From contig NZ_KK214998.1 in assembly GCF_000633935.1 (NCBI RefSeq), positions 1,254,010-1,318,009 on the forward strand: 64,000 nucleotides of DNA, written 5' to 3'. Made by a program: the position numbers and the translations under genes. Below are positions 1 through 8,239 of the stretch, piece by piece. The notes under the pieces are model-generated. The model was not told the DNA's origin. It saw only the letters and a list, made by a program, of their open reading frames with translations, and searched no databases. Numbering within the stretch: position 1 is the stretch's first letter; each line of letters opens with the position of its first letter. Source of the stretch: Ectothiorhodospira haloalkaliphila ATCC 51935 (GTDB taxonomy: Bacteria; Pseudomonadota; Gammaproteobacteria; Ectothiorhodospirales; Ectothiorhodospiraceae).

Positions 1-100
1 GAACTCCGGAACTGCCCGGGCCAGTGCGAGGGCGATCAGCCCCAGGGAAACTGAAGGCTTTCTCGCTTCCGGGAGATCAAGCCCCCGCTTGTTGACGCGG
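1..100. other. window edge, no supported gene
   Basis: This stretch lies downstream of the sigma-54 activator gene. On the minus strand one frame reads as a hydrophobic, signal-peptide-like segment that runs off the window edge, but I see no start codon with a ribosome binding site. Nothing is annotated here with confidence. Confidence 0.3.
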
Positions 101-1480
101 CTACTGGCTCTCCACCTGCAGCCCGTGCAGCCTCAGGCGGGCGCGCAGCGTATTGCGTGACATGCCCAACTCCTCGGCCACCCGACTTCGGTTGCCCGCG
201 AAGGCCTCCAGCAGGGATTGCAATGCGAGCCCCTCCACTTCCTCCAGCATTTCCCTCACCCGCCCACCCGCAATGGCACGCTGAATCAGCGCTGCCAGGG
301 CCGTTTCGGAGCAGGTATCGTCGCCTCCTTGCGTATGGGTCCCAGGGAACAGTGGAAGATGGTCGATGCGACCTACCCGGGTACGTACCGCGGCCTGATA
401 GACGATGTTCTTTAGCTCCCTCACGTTCCCGGGCCAGTGATAGGCCACCGCCTCCGCCTGAGCCTGCTCGGAGATGTCGGTAATATGGAGACCCAACTTC
501 AGGTTGGCGTCCGACACAAAGGCGCGCAGCAGGGCCCGAACATCGTCGGTCCGTTCGCGCAGGGCCGGGATGTGGATGGGTAACTGAGAAAGCCGATAAT
601 AGAGATCTCGGCGGAATCGCCCAGCCTCCACGTCCTGCTCCAGATCGCGGTTGGTGGCGGCAATGACGCGTACATCGGCGGCCCGGGGCTCGGAGTCGCC
701 CAGACGATGGAACTGCCGGTCCTCCAGGAAGCGCAACAACTTGGCCTGAAAGGCCATGGGCATGTCGCCCACCTCATCCAGCAGCAGCGTGCCCCCGTGG
801 GCCGACTCGATCCGGCCCACACCATCCGCAATCGCGTTGGTATAGGCTCCACGGGCATAACCGAACATCTCCGCCTCCAGCAGCCCTTCGGGTATCGCGG
901 TGCAGTTGATGGCCACATAGGGCCGATGGGCCCGGACGGAATGACGATGTATGCAATGGGCGGAAACCTCCTTGCCCACCCCCGTTTCTCCCGTGAGAAG
1001 CACGTTGAGATCGTTGGAGGCGGCAACACCCAGTTGCTTGTAAACACTGAGGATCTGCGAAGACGTGCCGAGTATCGCCGGGCAATCCTCCCGCAGCACG
1101 TCCGCGTCGGTGCTGTCCAGGCAGCTCATGCGGGCTTCGCCGATGGCCTTCCTGAGTTGGTCGCGGCAAAGAGGTTCGGTCAGCACATCCAGGGCGCCCA
1201 GTCGGGCGGCGAGGATCACCTGTTCGGGCGCAAGCCCATCCCCCACCAGAATGGTCGGCTGGGCCCTGCTGGATTCCATGACGGCTTCAAGACGTGGCAA
1301 CCCCGGAGCCTCTGCCCCGCTCTCCCGAACGAGTGCCACTGAGGCGCGCTCCGCAGCAACCACGTCTTCCGGGCGCGCATGGTTGAACACAAGGCCCTGT
1401 TCACGCAACCAGCGCTCCAGTTTCCTGCACTCGTGGCCGTGCCAACCGATCAGCATGACATTGCCGGTCATGGTATCCAT
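101..1480 (-). CDS. sigma-54 dependent Fis-type transcriptional activator, beside the mtr operon
   Basis: Activator of the NtrC class, 459 aa. The start at 1480 is chosen because AGGAGG lies just upstream; longer in-frame starts lack one. Residues 1-120 resemble a response-regulator receiver, but no phospho-acceptor Asp is visible where the third strand ends (RES at 52-54), so phosphorylation is unlikely. The AAA+ domain spans about 135-365, with Walker A GETGVGK at 164-170 and Walker B LLLDE at 232-236. The sigma-54 contact loop reads GAYTNA (211-216) instead of GAFTGA. A Fis-type helix-turn-helix occupies about 422-456. A terminator separates it from mtrC, so it has its own promoter. Because a sigma-54 type promoter precedes mtrA, it is the best candidate activator of that operon (inference). 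Confidence 0.88.
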   Translation of the reverse strand: MDTMTGNVMLIGWHGHECRKLERWLREQGLVFNHARPEDVVAAERASVALVRESGAEAPGLPRLEAVMESSRAQPTILVGDGLAPEQVILAARLGALDVLTEPLCRDQLRKAIGEARMSCLDSTDADVLREDCPAILGTSSQILSVYKQLGVAASNDLNVLLTGETGVGKEVSAHCIHRHSVRAHRPYVAINCTAIPEGLLEAEMFGYARGAYTNAIADGVGRIESAHGGTLLLDEVGDMPMAFQAKLLRFLEDRQFHRLGDSEPRAADVRVIAATNRDLEQDVEAGRFRRDLYYRLSQLPIHIPALRERTDDVRALLRAFVSDANLKLGLHITDISEQAQAEAVAYHWPGNVRELKNIVYQAAVRTRVGRIDHLPLFPGTHTQGGDDTCSETALAALIQRAIAGGRVREMLEEVEGLALQSLLEAFAGNRSRVAEELGMSRNTLRARLRLHGLQVESQ

Positions 1481-1574
1481 CGCTCTCCTCCTGGCCCCGC
1501 CATGTCTGCTGACTACCGCATGGCTTATGTTTGTGCCTTTACGGTATAAGCATGAGGATCGCACCGATAAGACA

Positions 1575-1592
1575 CATTGATTATTATCAATG
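1575..1592 (-). promoter_or_regulatory. inverted repeat upstream of the activator gene
   Basis: CATTGAT-TATT-ATCAATG is a perfect dyad with 7-bp arms, about 95 bases before the activator start. ATTGAT elements also occur in the dyads upstream of mtrA and fccA, so autoregulation is possible. This is inference from sequence similarity only. Confidence 0.45.
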
Positions 1593-1662
1593 GAAATACC
1601 TGTATAGCCAGAGTGGCTTTAGGGGTCAAGCGCCGATTGCATCCAGGCTGGGCGTCTCGAGC

Positions 1663-1701
1663 AAAAAAGAGCCCCCTGGCGCATTACGGGCGAGGGGGCT
1701 C
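1663..1701 (-). terminator. Rho-independent terminator of the mtr operon
   Basis: On the minus strand GAGCCCCCT and AGGGGGCTC form a 9-bp stem with a 15-base loop, followed directly by TTTTTT. It lies about 40 bases after the mtrC stop, so the activator gene downstream is not simply the last gene of the operon. Confidence 0.85.
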
Positions 1702-1742
1702 AGGAGACCCCTCATGGGGCCTGGAGGATCGCTCAGCCGGCC

Positions 1743-4700
1743 TTAGCGGGGGCGCACGTCATGTACCCGGCTGATATCGGCCTCACCGCCCGGGCCATGA
1801 CAATTGGCGCAGCCCTCCTGCATGGGGTCCGGGTTGTCCAGGGTGGCCGTGACGGAGCCACCGCGCTGCAGGATATGGTCACGCAGCCAGGCTTCGTCGG
1901 TATGACAGGAGGTGCAGACCGAGGCGATGGGACTGAACCGTTCGTGCTGGTGGATATCCGTCACGTTGTTGTCGGCACCGAACTGATCGGTTCCAGCGTT
2001 GGTGAAGTTGGCGTTATCCCAGTCGAAGGTGCGGATGCTGGAGCCGATCACACCCGCCTGCAGGGGCAGCTGGTAGCTGTCCTCCACGTGGCAGGTGTTG
2101 CAGTTGCCCACACTGCCCGGGAAGTGAGCCTCGCCGTCCCAAGGACCTTGTGGGTCCCATGTACCTGCCGGTGTATCCCGGTCCAGCGGACCGCCGAAGA
2201 CATTATCGCGAAGCTGAATCCCGTCACCGCCCATCTGTGCACGGTGTACATGGTGGATCATGCGCTTGAAGTCCTTGGACTCCTCGAACTTACGGTCGTG
2301 GATCCCGAGATTGCCCAGGCGGCCAAAGGCGATGAAGGGCTGGGTACCTGCCGAGATATCCGTATTGCTCGGGTTATGACAGAGCACGCACAGCTCCGGG
2401 CTGTTGCGACGATTGCCGCCATGCTTGGCAAAGCGAATGTGGCAGGAGCGACAGGTTTCCTCCACATCCACCACCTTGCGCCGGGGCTCGGCCACGGCGT
2501 TGCCGATGGCGAACTCGGTGGTGCGGTGCAGGGCGTTGACCAGTGGGGTGCGACCGTCGTCCCAGACGCTTTCCACATCCCCCAGCGCATCCATGGGCAC
2601 CACCTGATTCTGTACCGCCACGGTGCCCACGCCGTGCTCGGGCAGGCTGGTACGGGCCTGGTCCGGCAGTTGATATGTCACCTGGTAATAGCCGCTGCTT
2701 GCCTCCGAAATGGTCAGTGCTGACCCATCGCCACCGTTGGTCCAGCAGGCTGCATTACAGCCCACATCCGTCGTCCTTCCGGGCCAGCTGGGGTCGGTGG
2801 AGTGTGTGTAATCCGCTGAAATGAGCCCGGAAGCATTCTGCTCACGCCAGCCCACCACAAAACTCAACTGGAAACGTGCGTTGTCATCATGGCGCAGGAA
2901 GGTGTTTCGACCATCGTCGCGCACCCGCAGGCGAAAGCTGACTGTGCCCTCTTTGCGATCCAACATGGCCCCTTCGGAGCCGAACTGAATGGTGAGTTGG
3001 TCCTCACGAATGGCGGCGCGGGTGAAGCTTAGATGGGCACGCTTCATGCGTACTCGGTTCATTCCATTTTGCTCAATTCCCCGCAAACCAATGTGCTCCG
3101 AGTCATCGATCACGTTCTGATTGTGACAACTTCCGCACATTGATCCAGAACTATAGAGAGTCTGGCCGGCAGCTGATCCAACATTATCCCAAGATTCACC
3201 CGTCTCTGGCTCTGGCGCTTCCACGTCATGGCGATGACCTGTCCGCCAGTCACCTCGAGGCCCCGCATTAGATGCTCCAAACACTGCAGCCAGCATTGCA
3301 GGAAGTCGATCATCTTCAGCACTGTTGGCCGTCGTGTTGCCGCCTGAATGCAAATTATCGTCACTCAGCCAGAAAACACTGTCATGGCAGGATGCACATA
3401 CCTCAACAGTACGAGAGCCGCCTTCGTGCCAGTTATCGCCGTCCGGAGTCACCACGGCCAGTTGCTGACGAGCAAGTCGATCCTCGCCACCAGCAACCAG
3501 GACGAGTTCATCATGCGTCTCTTGCCCCATGTGGCACTTCACGCAATTGTCGATCCCTCGCGATGCCGTTCTTGGTAGGGCCCGCCCTTCTCTGTCAACA
3601 CCCTGCGGAGGATGTCCCGTAACCGAATCAACGTCACCATCCTCATGCACGGCCTGGGGGAAACGCAGATTGCTGAAGTTGTTGTTGCGAATGAAGTAGG
3701 GGACGCCAGCACGCACGCTGGGCAGGGTCTCCCCCCGGTGGATCTTGTGCACCATCTGCTTGAAATCGACGCTGCGGCCGCTGACCGGATCGACACTGCC
3801 CGGATTGTGGCAGGTAACGCAGTACTGGGGCTCCACCCGATTGCCGCCATGCTTGGCCAGGGTGCCGTCGTGGCAGGTGTTGCAACTCTCCAGGGAGATG
3901 ATGTCGCGAGTAGCGTCCACGCCGTGCATGGGGGTCTCGCCGGTGGCCGGGATGAAGTCGAACCAGGCGTTGGTGGCGGGCAGGCCACCGCCCAGTTGCA
4001 TGCCGACGCGGTGAGTCCACTCCGGATTGTAATCCACCGTATAGGTGAGGGTTTCGCCGGAGCCCTCGATGCGCACGCCCCTCGGCAGGGTGGTGCCATC
4101 TGCCCAGGTGCAACGCACGTCCCTTCCCAGGTCATCGGAAAATTCGTGCCCATCGTGTGAACCGTCTTCCACACAGCGCCATAAATCTGCAAGATTGTCG
4201 CCCCTGATGGTGCGGCTCGCGGCATTCACATCCAGACTGAAGGTATAGCGATACTCGCCATTGCCCAGGTTCTCGAGTGTGCCGTTGTTGCTGTTCTCCA
4301 CGGCCCCCTGGATGGCATTGCCGAACATGGGAGCGCCGTCGGGGTTGTTGTCGGAAACGGCGTGCGCCCAGCCCGTGGGATTCACCTGCCTTTCCCGGGT
4401 GATGTAATTCACCCAGTCGTAACCCACACCATACCGACTACGCGGTGCCAGCTTGGCGAAGGTGAAGCTGGCATTTTCCAGATCCGTGATGGGTACACCC
4501 GTATCGTCCAGGAGTGTGAACTCCACCACCGGGTGTCCGTCCTCGCCAACGCTGGCGCTGGTAATGCTCAGACCGAGCCCCTCCGCCGGCGCGGTGGCCA
4601 CGGGCGTGGTGGTGGGTTCATCCACTGAACCATCGAAGCCGTCGTCGCTGGGCAGACAACCCGCCAGGATCAGGGCAAGGGTCGCCAGCAAAAGGGTGAC

Positions 4701-4766
4701 CAGGGCGCGTGGCGTACGCCGGTTCGCCGATCGTGATCGGATGAAATCATCGGTCATGGATGACAT
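1743..4766 (-). CDS. mtrC: OmcA/MtrC-family decaheme c-type cytochrome, outer-membrane lipoprotein
   Basis: Cell-surface terminal cytochrome of an extracellular electron transfer conduit, 1007 aa. The start at 4766 follows GGAGGTGGGG. A lipoprotein signal ends in the lipobox LAGC. I count ten CXXCH motifs: five between about residues 293 and 543 and five between about 771 and 985. A heme-free N-terminal region (about 35-290) and a heme-free middle region (about 545-770) flank them. This alternation of beta domain and pentaheme domain is the known MtrC/OmcA architecture. Shewanella MtrC and OmcA are roughly 670-740 aa, so this protein is unusually long, mainly in the heme-free parts. It is the last gene of mtrA-mtrB-mtrC. 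The direction of electron flow cannot be read from sequence. Confidence 0.93.
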   Translation of the reverse strand: MSSMTDDFIRSRSANRRTPRALVTLLLATLALILAGCLPSDDGFDGSVDEPTTTPVATAPAEGLGLSITSASVGEDGHPVVEFTLLDDTGVPITDLENASFTFAKLAPRSRYGVGYDWVNYITRERQVNPTGWAHAVSDNNPDGAPMFGNAIQGAVENSNNGTLENLGNGEYRYTFSLDVNAASRTIRGDNLADLWRCVEDGSHDGHEFSDDLGRDVRCTWADGTTLPRGVRIEGSGETLTYTVDYNPEWTHRVGMQLGGGLPATNAWFDFIPATGETPMHGVDATRDIISLESCNTCHDGTLAKHGGNRVEPQYCVTCHNPGSVDPVSGRSVDFKQMVHKIHRGETLPSVRAGVPYFIRNNNFSNLRFPQAVHEDGDVDSVTGHPPQGVDREGRALPRTASRGIDNCVKCHMGQETHDELVLVAGGEDRLARQQLAVVTPDGDNWHEGGSRTVEVCASCHDSVFWLSDDNLHSGGNTTANSAEDDRLPAMLAAVFGASNAGPRGDWRTGHRHDVEAPEPETGESWDNVGSAAGQTLYSSGSMCGSCHNQNVIDDSEHIGLRGIEQNGMNRVRMKRAHLSFTRAAIREDQLTIQFGSEGAMLDRKEGTVSFRLRVRDDGRNTFLRHDDNARFQLSFVVGWREQNASGLISADYTHSTDPSWPGRTTDVGCNAACWTNGGDGSALTISEASSGYYQVTYQLPDQARTSLPEHGVGTVAVQNQVVPMDALGDVESVWDDGRTPLVNALHRTTEFAIGNAVAEPRRKVVDVEETCRSCHIRFAKHGGNRRNSPELCVLCHNPSNTDISAGTQPFIAFGRLGNLGIHDRKFEESKDFKRMIHHVHRAQMGGDGIQLRDNVFGGPLDRDTPAGTWDPQGPWDGEAHFPGSVGNCNTCHVEDSYQLPLQAGVIGSSIRTFDWDNANFTNAGTDQFGADNNVTDIHQHERFSPIASVCTSCHTDEAWLRDHILQRGGSVTATLDNPDPMQEGCANCHGPGGEADISRVHDVRPR

Positions 4767-4862
4767 GCTCCCCACCTCCGGGTCTTGACGGTCTTGCGGC
4801 CAGGGTTGGCGTGCGTTGCCTGAGTGTTGTTGGTAAGACATGGTGTGTGGCCCTCACCCCAA

Positions 4863-4922
4863 CCCCTCTCCCGCCAGCGGGAGAGGGGCTATCAAGTGAC
4901 TCCGCTCCCAGTCAGCGGGAGA
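4863..4922. repeat. palindromic repeat inside the mtr operon (family A)
   Basis: CCCCTCTCCCGC and GCGGGAGAGGGG pair around a 2-base loop at 4863-4888, preceded by CCCTCACCCC. A second half-copy (GCGGGAGAGGG) follows at about 4915. The element sits between mtrB and mtrC in their shared transcript. Related copies lie near 44852, 45482 and 49564. Confidence 0.7.
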
Positions 4923-4937
4923 GGGTCTTTGTTGTTT

Positions 4938-7022
4938 TCAGAACCGGTAGCGCAGGGCGCCGGCGATCAGATGCGTGGTGTAATCGGGGCTATCCTGGTC
5001 CAGCAGGATCAGGTTGCCCACGCCGGTCACGCCCACGCCATCGACTCCCCAGTCCTTCTCGCGGTAGCGCTCCACCATGTAGCGCAGACGGAAATCCAGG
5101 TTCTCGTTCACCCTGTAATCCCCGTAGAGGCTGAACTGGGTGAGTCGGCTATCCAGGCTGGGATAAACACCCCCTCCGCCGCCCTCCACCAGGGTGCGCA
5201 GGCGTCCGGAGGTTTCCACATGCAGGACCTCGGCGCCCACAGTGAACCGGTCGGGCCTCAGGTCGTACTCGCCCCCCACCCCCAGGGTGACGGACTCGTC
5301 GTCACGGTCGGAACGCCAGTTTCGAGGGTCAGCAAACGCCAGAGCCTCGCGTCCCGCCTGGCGGGCCTCGGTGCGTTCATAGGCATAGAAGCCGTAGGTG
5401 GTGATCCGATCAGTGGGCACCCAGGACAGGTCCACGGCCCACACCTGGCGTTCGGCCTGCTGCAGGCCCAGTTCCGAGCGGGTGTAGTCATCGTCGATCC
5501 ACTGCACGCGCGGGGTCACCTGGATGCGGTCGGTGACGTGAAAGCTGGCATAGGCGCTGGCGGTACGCCGGTCCCGGTCGGCCAGATAATACTGACGCAA
5601 CTCCTCGGGGCCGGTCTCGCGCTCGTACTGGGAACCCCGCTGTTCGGCGTAGCCCAGTTCCACGTTGAGGCTGGTTCGGGGCAGTGCCCGGCTGCGCACG
5701 CCGATCCGGTAGGCGGTCTCGTCGGTATCCTTGCGGTCGGAGAAGGTGCGTTCACGCTCGTCCCGGACCACGCCCAGGTTCAGGTGAGTACGGTCCTGCA
5801 CCCGGTAGCTGGCATCCAGGTGGTAGCGGTTCTGGGTGTAGCTGACCGGGCGGGTGGCCACCACACGGTTATCCAGTTCGTATTCGTAGGCATTGGTGCG
5901 GTTGTCCCGGTCGTCGTAGCGATAACCGGCCCTCAGGTTGACGCGCGGATGGGGCCGACCACTGGCTCGAAGGTTTACCAGCGTGGTGTTGATGCGTCCG
6001 TTCAGTGATCCGGGCAGCCCCGCCACATCCTCGACGAAACGTTCATCCTGGGTCATGCGTCCCAGGGCCACGTCTGCCCCCACACGACCGGTATCGCTGA
6101 AGCTGTAGCCCAGCGAACCGGTCACCTGGTGGAACTGATTGTCCGGCTCCAGGCTGACGGTGCCCACCGCATCCCCCGCTCCCGACCAGTCCGGGCGCGT
6201 GGCATCGGGCACGTCCAGGCTGTGGCCGTCCCGTTGCGAGAAGACGGATAGCTGGTAACCCAGGCGGCCCTGGAGTTCGTCGCCGTCATAGGTGACATCC
6301 GCCTCGAACCGGGTGGTCTCGTAATCCACCGGCACCGGCACCAGGGAGGAACGCTCCTGGGTCCAGAAGTGATTGTTGTTCACGCCGCGGATGATGGTTC
6401 CGTCCTTGCGCTCGTGATGCACGGCCGTGCTGGCTCGCCAGCGGGTATCCAGGTTGACGCGTCCACCGGCGCCCAGGCCCTGGCGCGAGGTGCCCAGGGT
6501 GCGCTCGGTCAGGAAGGCGTCGGCCACTTCCCGCCCGCCGTCCTCGGGCAGGCGCAGATTGCCGGACCCACTGCCCCGATACGGGGTGCCCAGATTCCGG
6601 TAGAGGGTGTTGGGGATTTCCCGGTAGTAAAAGAAGCTGCTGTAACGCCCCTGGTCGCCGGCATCCAGACGCAGGCTGCGTGAATCCAGCCCCAGATTGC
6701 GGCCCTCCAGGCGCCAGTAGCGGGCACTTTCACTGTTCTGGGCATCCTGCCCCTGGAGCAGGAAGCCCATGTCCAGAAACCACCCTTCCTCGTTCACTCC
6801 GGTGAAGCGCCCCAGACGGAAGGAGTCGTTATCCAGATACCCCAGCCCCAGACGAACCTCCCGCCGCACCGTGTGCTCCACGCCGGGCCGATCGGCAATG
6901 GCCGCCGCGGCCTCCTGGGCGGCTTCGCGCACTTCGTCGTCAGGCTGGGCCCAGGCCGGAACAGGGATCAGACCCAGGGCACACAGGCCCATGATCAGAG
7001 CCGTCTTTCGTGATGCATGCAT
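4938..7022 (-). CDS. mtrB: MtrB/PioB-family outer-membrane beta-barrel
   Basis: Barrel protein that in known systems sheathes the periplasmic MtrA cytochrome across the outer membrane and holds MtrC outside. It has 694 aa from the ATG at 7022, which follows GAGGAG. A signal peptide ends at about AWA in the first 27 residues. The rest is rich in alternating aromatic and charged strands, and the chain ends in RYRF, the usual C-terminal aromatic of outer-membrane barrels. The mature part appears to lack Cys, so the N-terminal CXXC known from Shewanella MtrB is absent. It starts 43 bases after the mtrA stop. The family call rests on length, barrel features and its place between a decaheme lipoprotein gene and an MtrA-like gene. 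Confidence 0.9.
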   Translation of the reverse strand: MHASRKTALIMGLCALGLIPVPAWAQPDDEVREAAQEAAAAIADRPGVEHTVRREVRLGLGYLDNDSFRLGRFTGVNEEGWFLDMGFLLQGQDAQNSESARYWRLEGRNLGLDSRSLRLDAGDQGRYSSFFYYREIPNTLYRNLGTPYRGSGSGNLRLPEDGGREVADAFLTERTLGTSRQGLGAGGRVNLDTRWRASTAVHHERKDGTIIRGVNNNHFWTQERSSLVPVPVDYETTRFEADVTYDGDELQGRLGYQLSVFSQRDGHSLDVPDATRPDWSGAGDAVGTVSLEPDNQFHQVTGSLGYSFSDTGRVGADVALGRMTQDERFVEDVAGLPGSLNGRINTTLVNLRASGRPHPRVNLRAGYRYDDRDNRTNAYEYELDNRVVATRPVSYTQNRYHLDASYRVQDRTHLNLGVVRDERERTFSDRKDTDETAYRIGVRSRALPRTSLNVELGYAEQRGSQYERETGPEELRQYYLADRDRRTASAYASFHVTDRIQVTPRVQWIDDDYTRSELGLQQAERQVWAVDLSWVPTDRITTYGFYAYERTEARQAGREALAFADPRNWRSDRDDESVTLGVGGEYDLRPDRFTVGAEVLHVETSGRLRTLVEGGGGGVYPSLDSRLTQFSLYGDYRVNENLDFRLRYMVERYREKDWGVDGVGVTGVGNLILLDQDSPDYTTHLIAGALRYRF

Positions 7023-7065
7023 GAGGTGTTCTCCTCTCGTCCCCCGGTTGCCGTCACCCGCGCCA

Positions 7066-7944
7066 TCACTCCTTGAAGACATGGCCGCGGGGATGGTTGG
7101 TGCCGTGGATCTGGCTGTGGCAATTGAGGCAACTGCGCCCCTGTACACGGAAGTCCATGCGGGCCGCACTCAGACCCACGTCGGAATGAGTGCCCAGGTG
7201 GCATTGCTGGCACAGACCGGGCGATCGGGCCTGAAGCAGGGGGCGATGAATGGAGCCATGGGGGTCGTGGCAGGTCACGCAGGACTCCCGGACCGGGTTG
7301 TGCTCCCAGAGGAAAGGCCCGCGCTTCTCGGCGTGGCAGTTGAAACAGGTCTCGTTGATCGTGTGCCCCACCAGCTTGTTGGGGCCGGGCGTGCCATGGG
7401 GATTGTGGCAGTCGGTGCACTCCATGATCCCTTCCGGGACCGGGTGATGGGAGGGTTTGCCGAAGTCGGCCCGACGGTCCAGGTGACAGCTACCGCAGAC
7501 CTCCATCTGGGTGTCGGCCTTGAGCAGCCTGGGGCGCTCGTTGTGCATGGCGTGACAGTTCACGCAGGCCAGGCCGGAGAATTCGTGCGTGCTGCCCTTC
7601 CAGTGGCGACGCGCCCCCTCTTCATGACAGCTCAGGCAGGGCTGGTTAAGACGCTCGGGGCTCTCCTTTTCGATATTGAAGAGGGTTTCCATCCCCGGGC
7701 CGTGGCAGGCGTTGCACATGCCCTGGGAGAACGGCGTGCGCTCATCGGCCGTGAACGCGTGGGGCGAATTGAAGATGCGCTGAACGTGCTCCTCGATCTG
7801 CGCGGTGCGGTCCACCACCACCTCCGGGATCTTGTCCACTCCCCGGATCGGTCGTTCGGGATCCGCCTCGATCGCCCAGACCGTAGCCGGGCCCGCGGTC
7901 GCCAGCGCCACGGCCGCGACGATCAAAATCAGCCATTGCCTCAT
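7066..7944 (-). CDS. mtrA: MtrA/PioA/DmsE-family periplasmic multiheme cytochrome c
   Basis: Periplasmic electron wire of the conduit, 292 aa, with a signal peptide ending at about residue 24. I count nine CXXCH motifs, the first at Cys77 (CNACH) and the last CLNCH near the C terminus. Family members normally carry ten. The segment where the first motif is expected (about residues 45-60) has no Cys, although a following PHAF, similar to the distal-ligand region of relatives, is kept. It is the first gene of the operon, about 95 bases below the predicted transcription start of a sigma-54 type promoter. No inner-membrane quinol partner of the CymA type is in the window, so how electrons enter or leave the periplasm here is unknown. 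Confidence 0.9.
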   Translation of the reverse strand: MRQWLILIVAAVALATAGPATVWAIEADPERPIRGVDKIPEVVVDRTAQIEEHVQRIFNSPHAFTADERTPFSQGMCNACHGPGMETLFNIEKESPERLNQPCLSCHEEGARRHWKGSTHEFSGLACVNCHAMHNERPRLLKADTQMEVCGSCHLDRRADFGKPSHHPVPEGIMECTDCHNPHGTPGPNKLVGHTINETCFNCHAEKRGPFLWEHNPVRESCVTCHDPHGSIHRPLLQARSPGLCQQCHLGTHSDVGLSAARMDFRVQGRSCLNCHSQIHGTNHPRGHVFKE

Positions 7945-8049
7945 TACTTCCCCCTCTGATGTCTGGTCCTTTGTTGTTGGAGATCCCCCCCCGGCAGCGG
8001 GTCGCTCGGGGGCGATTCAGCGGACGGACCAGCCTTCGGTGAGAGGAGC

Positions 8050-8066
8050 AGCAGGAGTCGTGCCAA
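8050..8066 (-). promoter_or_regulatory. sigma-54 type -24/-12 promoter of the mtr operon
   Basis: The minus strand reads TTGGCACGACTCCTGCT. The GG and GC elements are exactly 10 bases apart and TGGCACG is a full consensus; only one base of the -12 TTGC box differs. Transcription would start near 8039, giving a leader of about 95 bases before mtrA. A sigma-54 activator is encoded at the far end of the cluster. Confidence 0.75.
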
Positions 8067-8137
8067 AACCATATAAATGGTAATGGATTGATTACGCTGT
8101 TTTTTTATGAGGTCATTCGAGACGAGCCCGGGTAACT

Positions 8138-8166
8138 ATTGATCAATCGCAAGCAGGGGCGATCAA
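8138..8166 (-). promoter_or_regulatory. candidate upstream activator site of the mtr operon
   Basis: The plus strand contains ATTGATCAAT (palindrome, 8138-8147) running into ATCGC, then GCGAT after 8 bases. TTGATC (8139-8144) and GATCAA (8161-8166) also form an inverted pair. It lies 70-115 bases upstream of the -24 element, the usual range for an enhancer site. ATTGATCAATCGCAAG at 8138-8153 matches 15 of 16 bases upstream of fccA. Confidence 0.55.
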
Positions 8167-8239
8167 AAGGTCACCAGGGGAGAGGGTCTGGGTGACTCAC
8201 CCTCACCAGCTTTTCGGCATCAGGGGTGACTCACCACCT

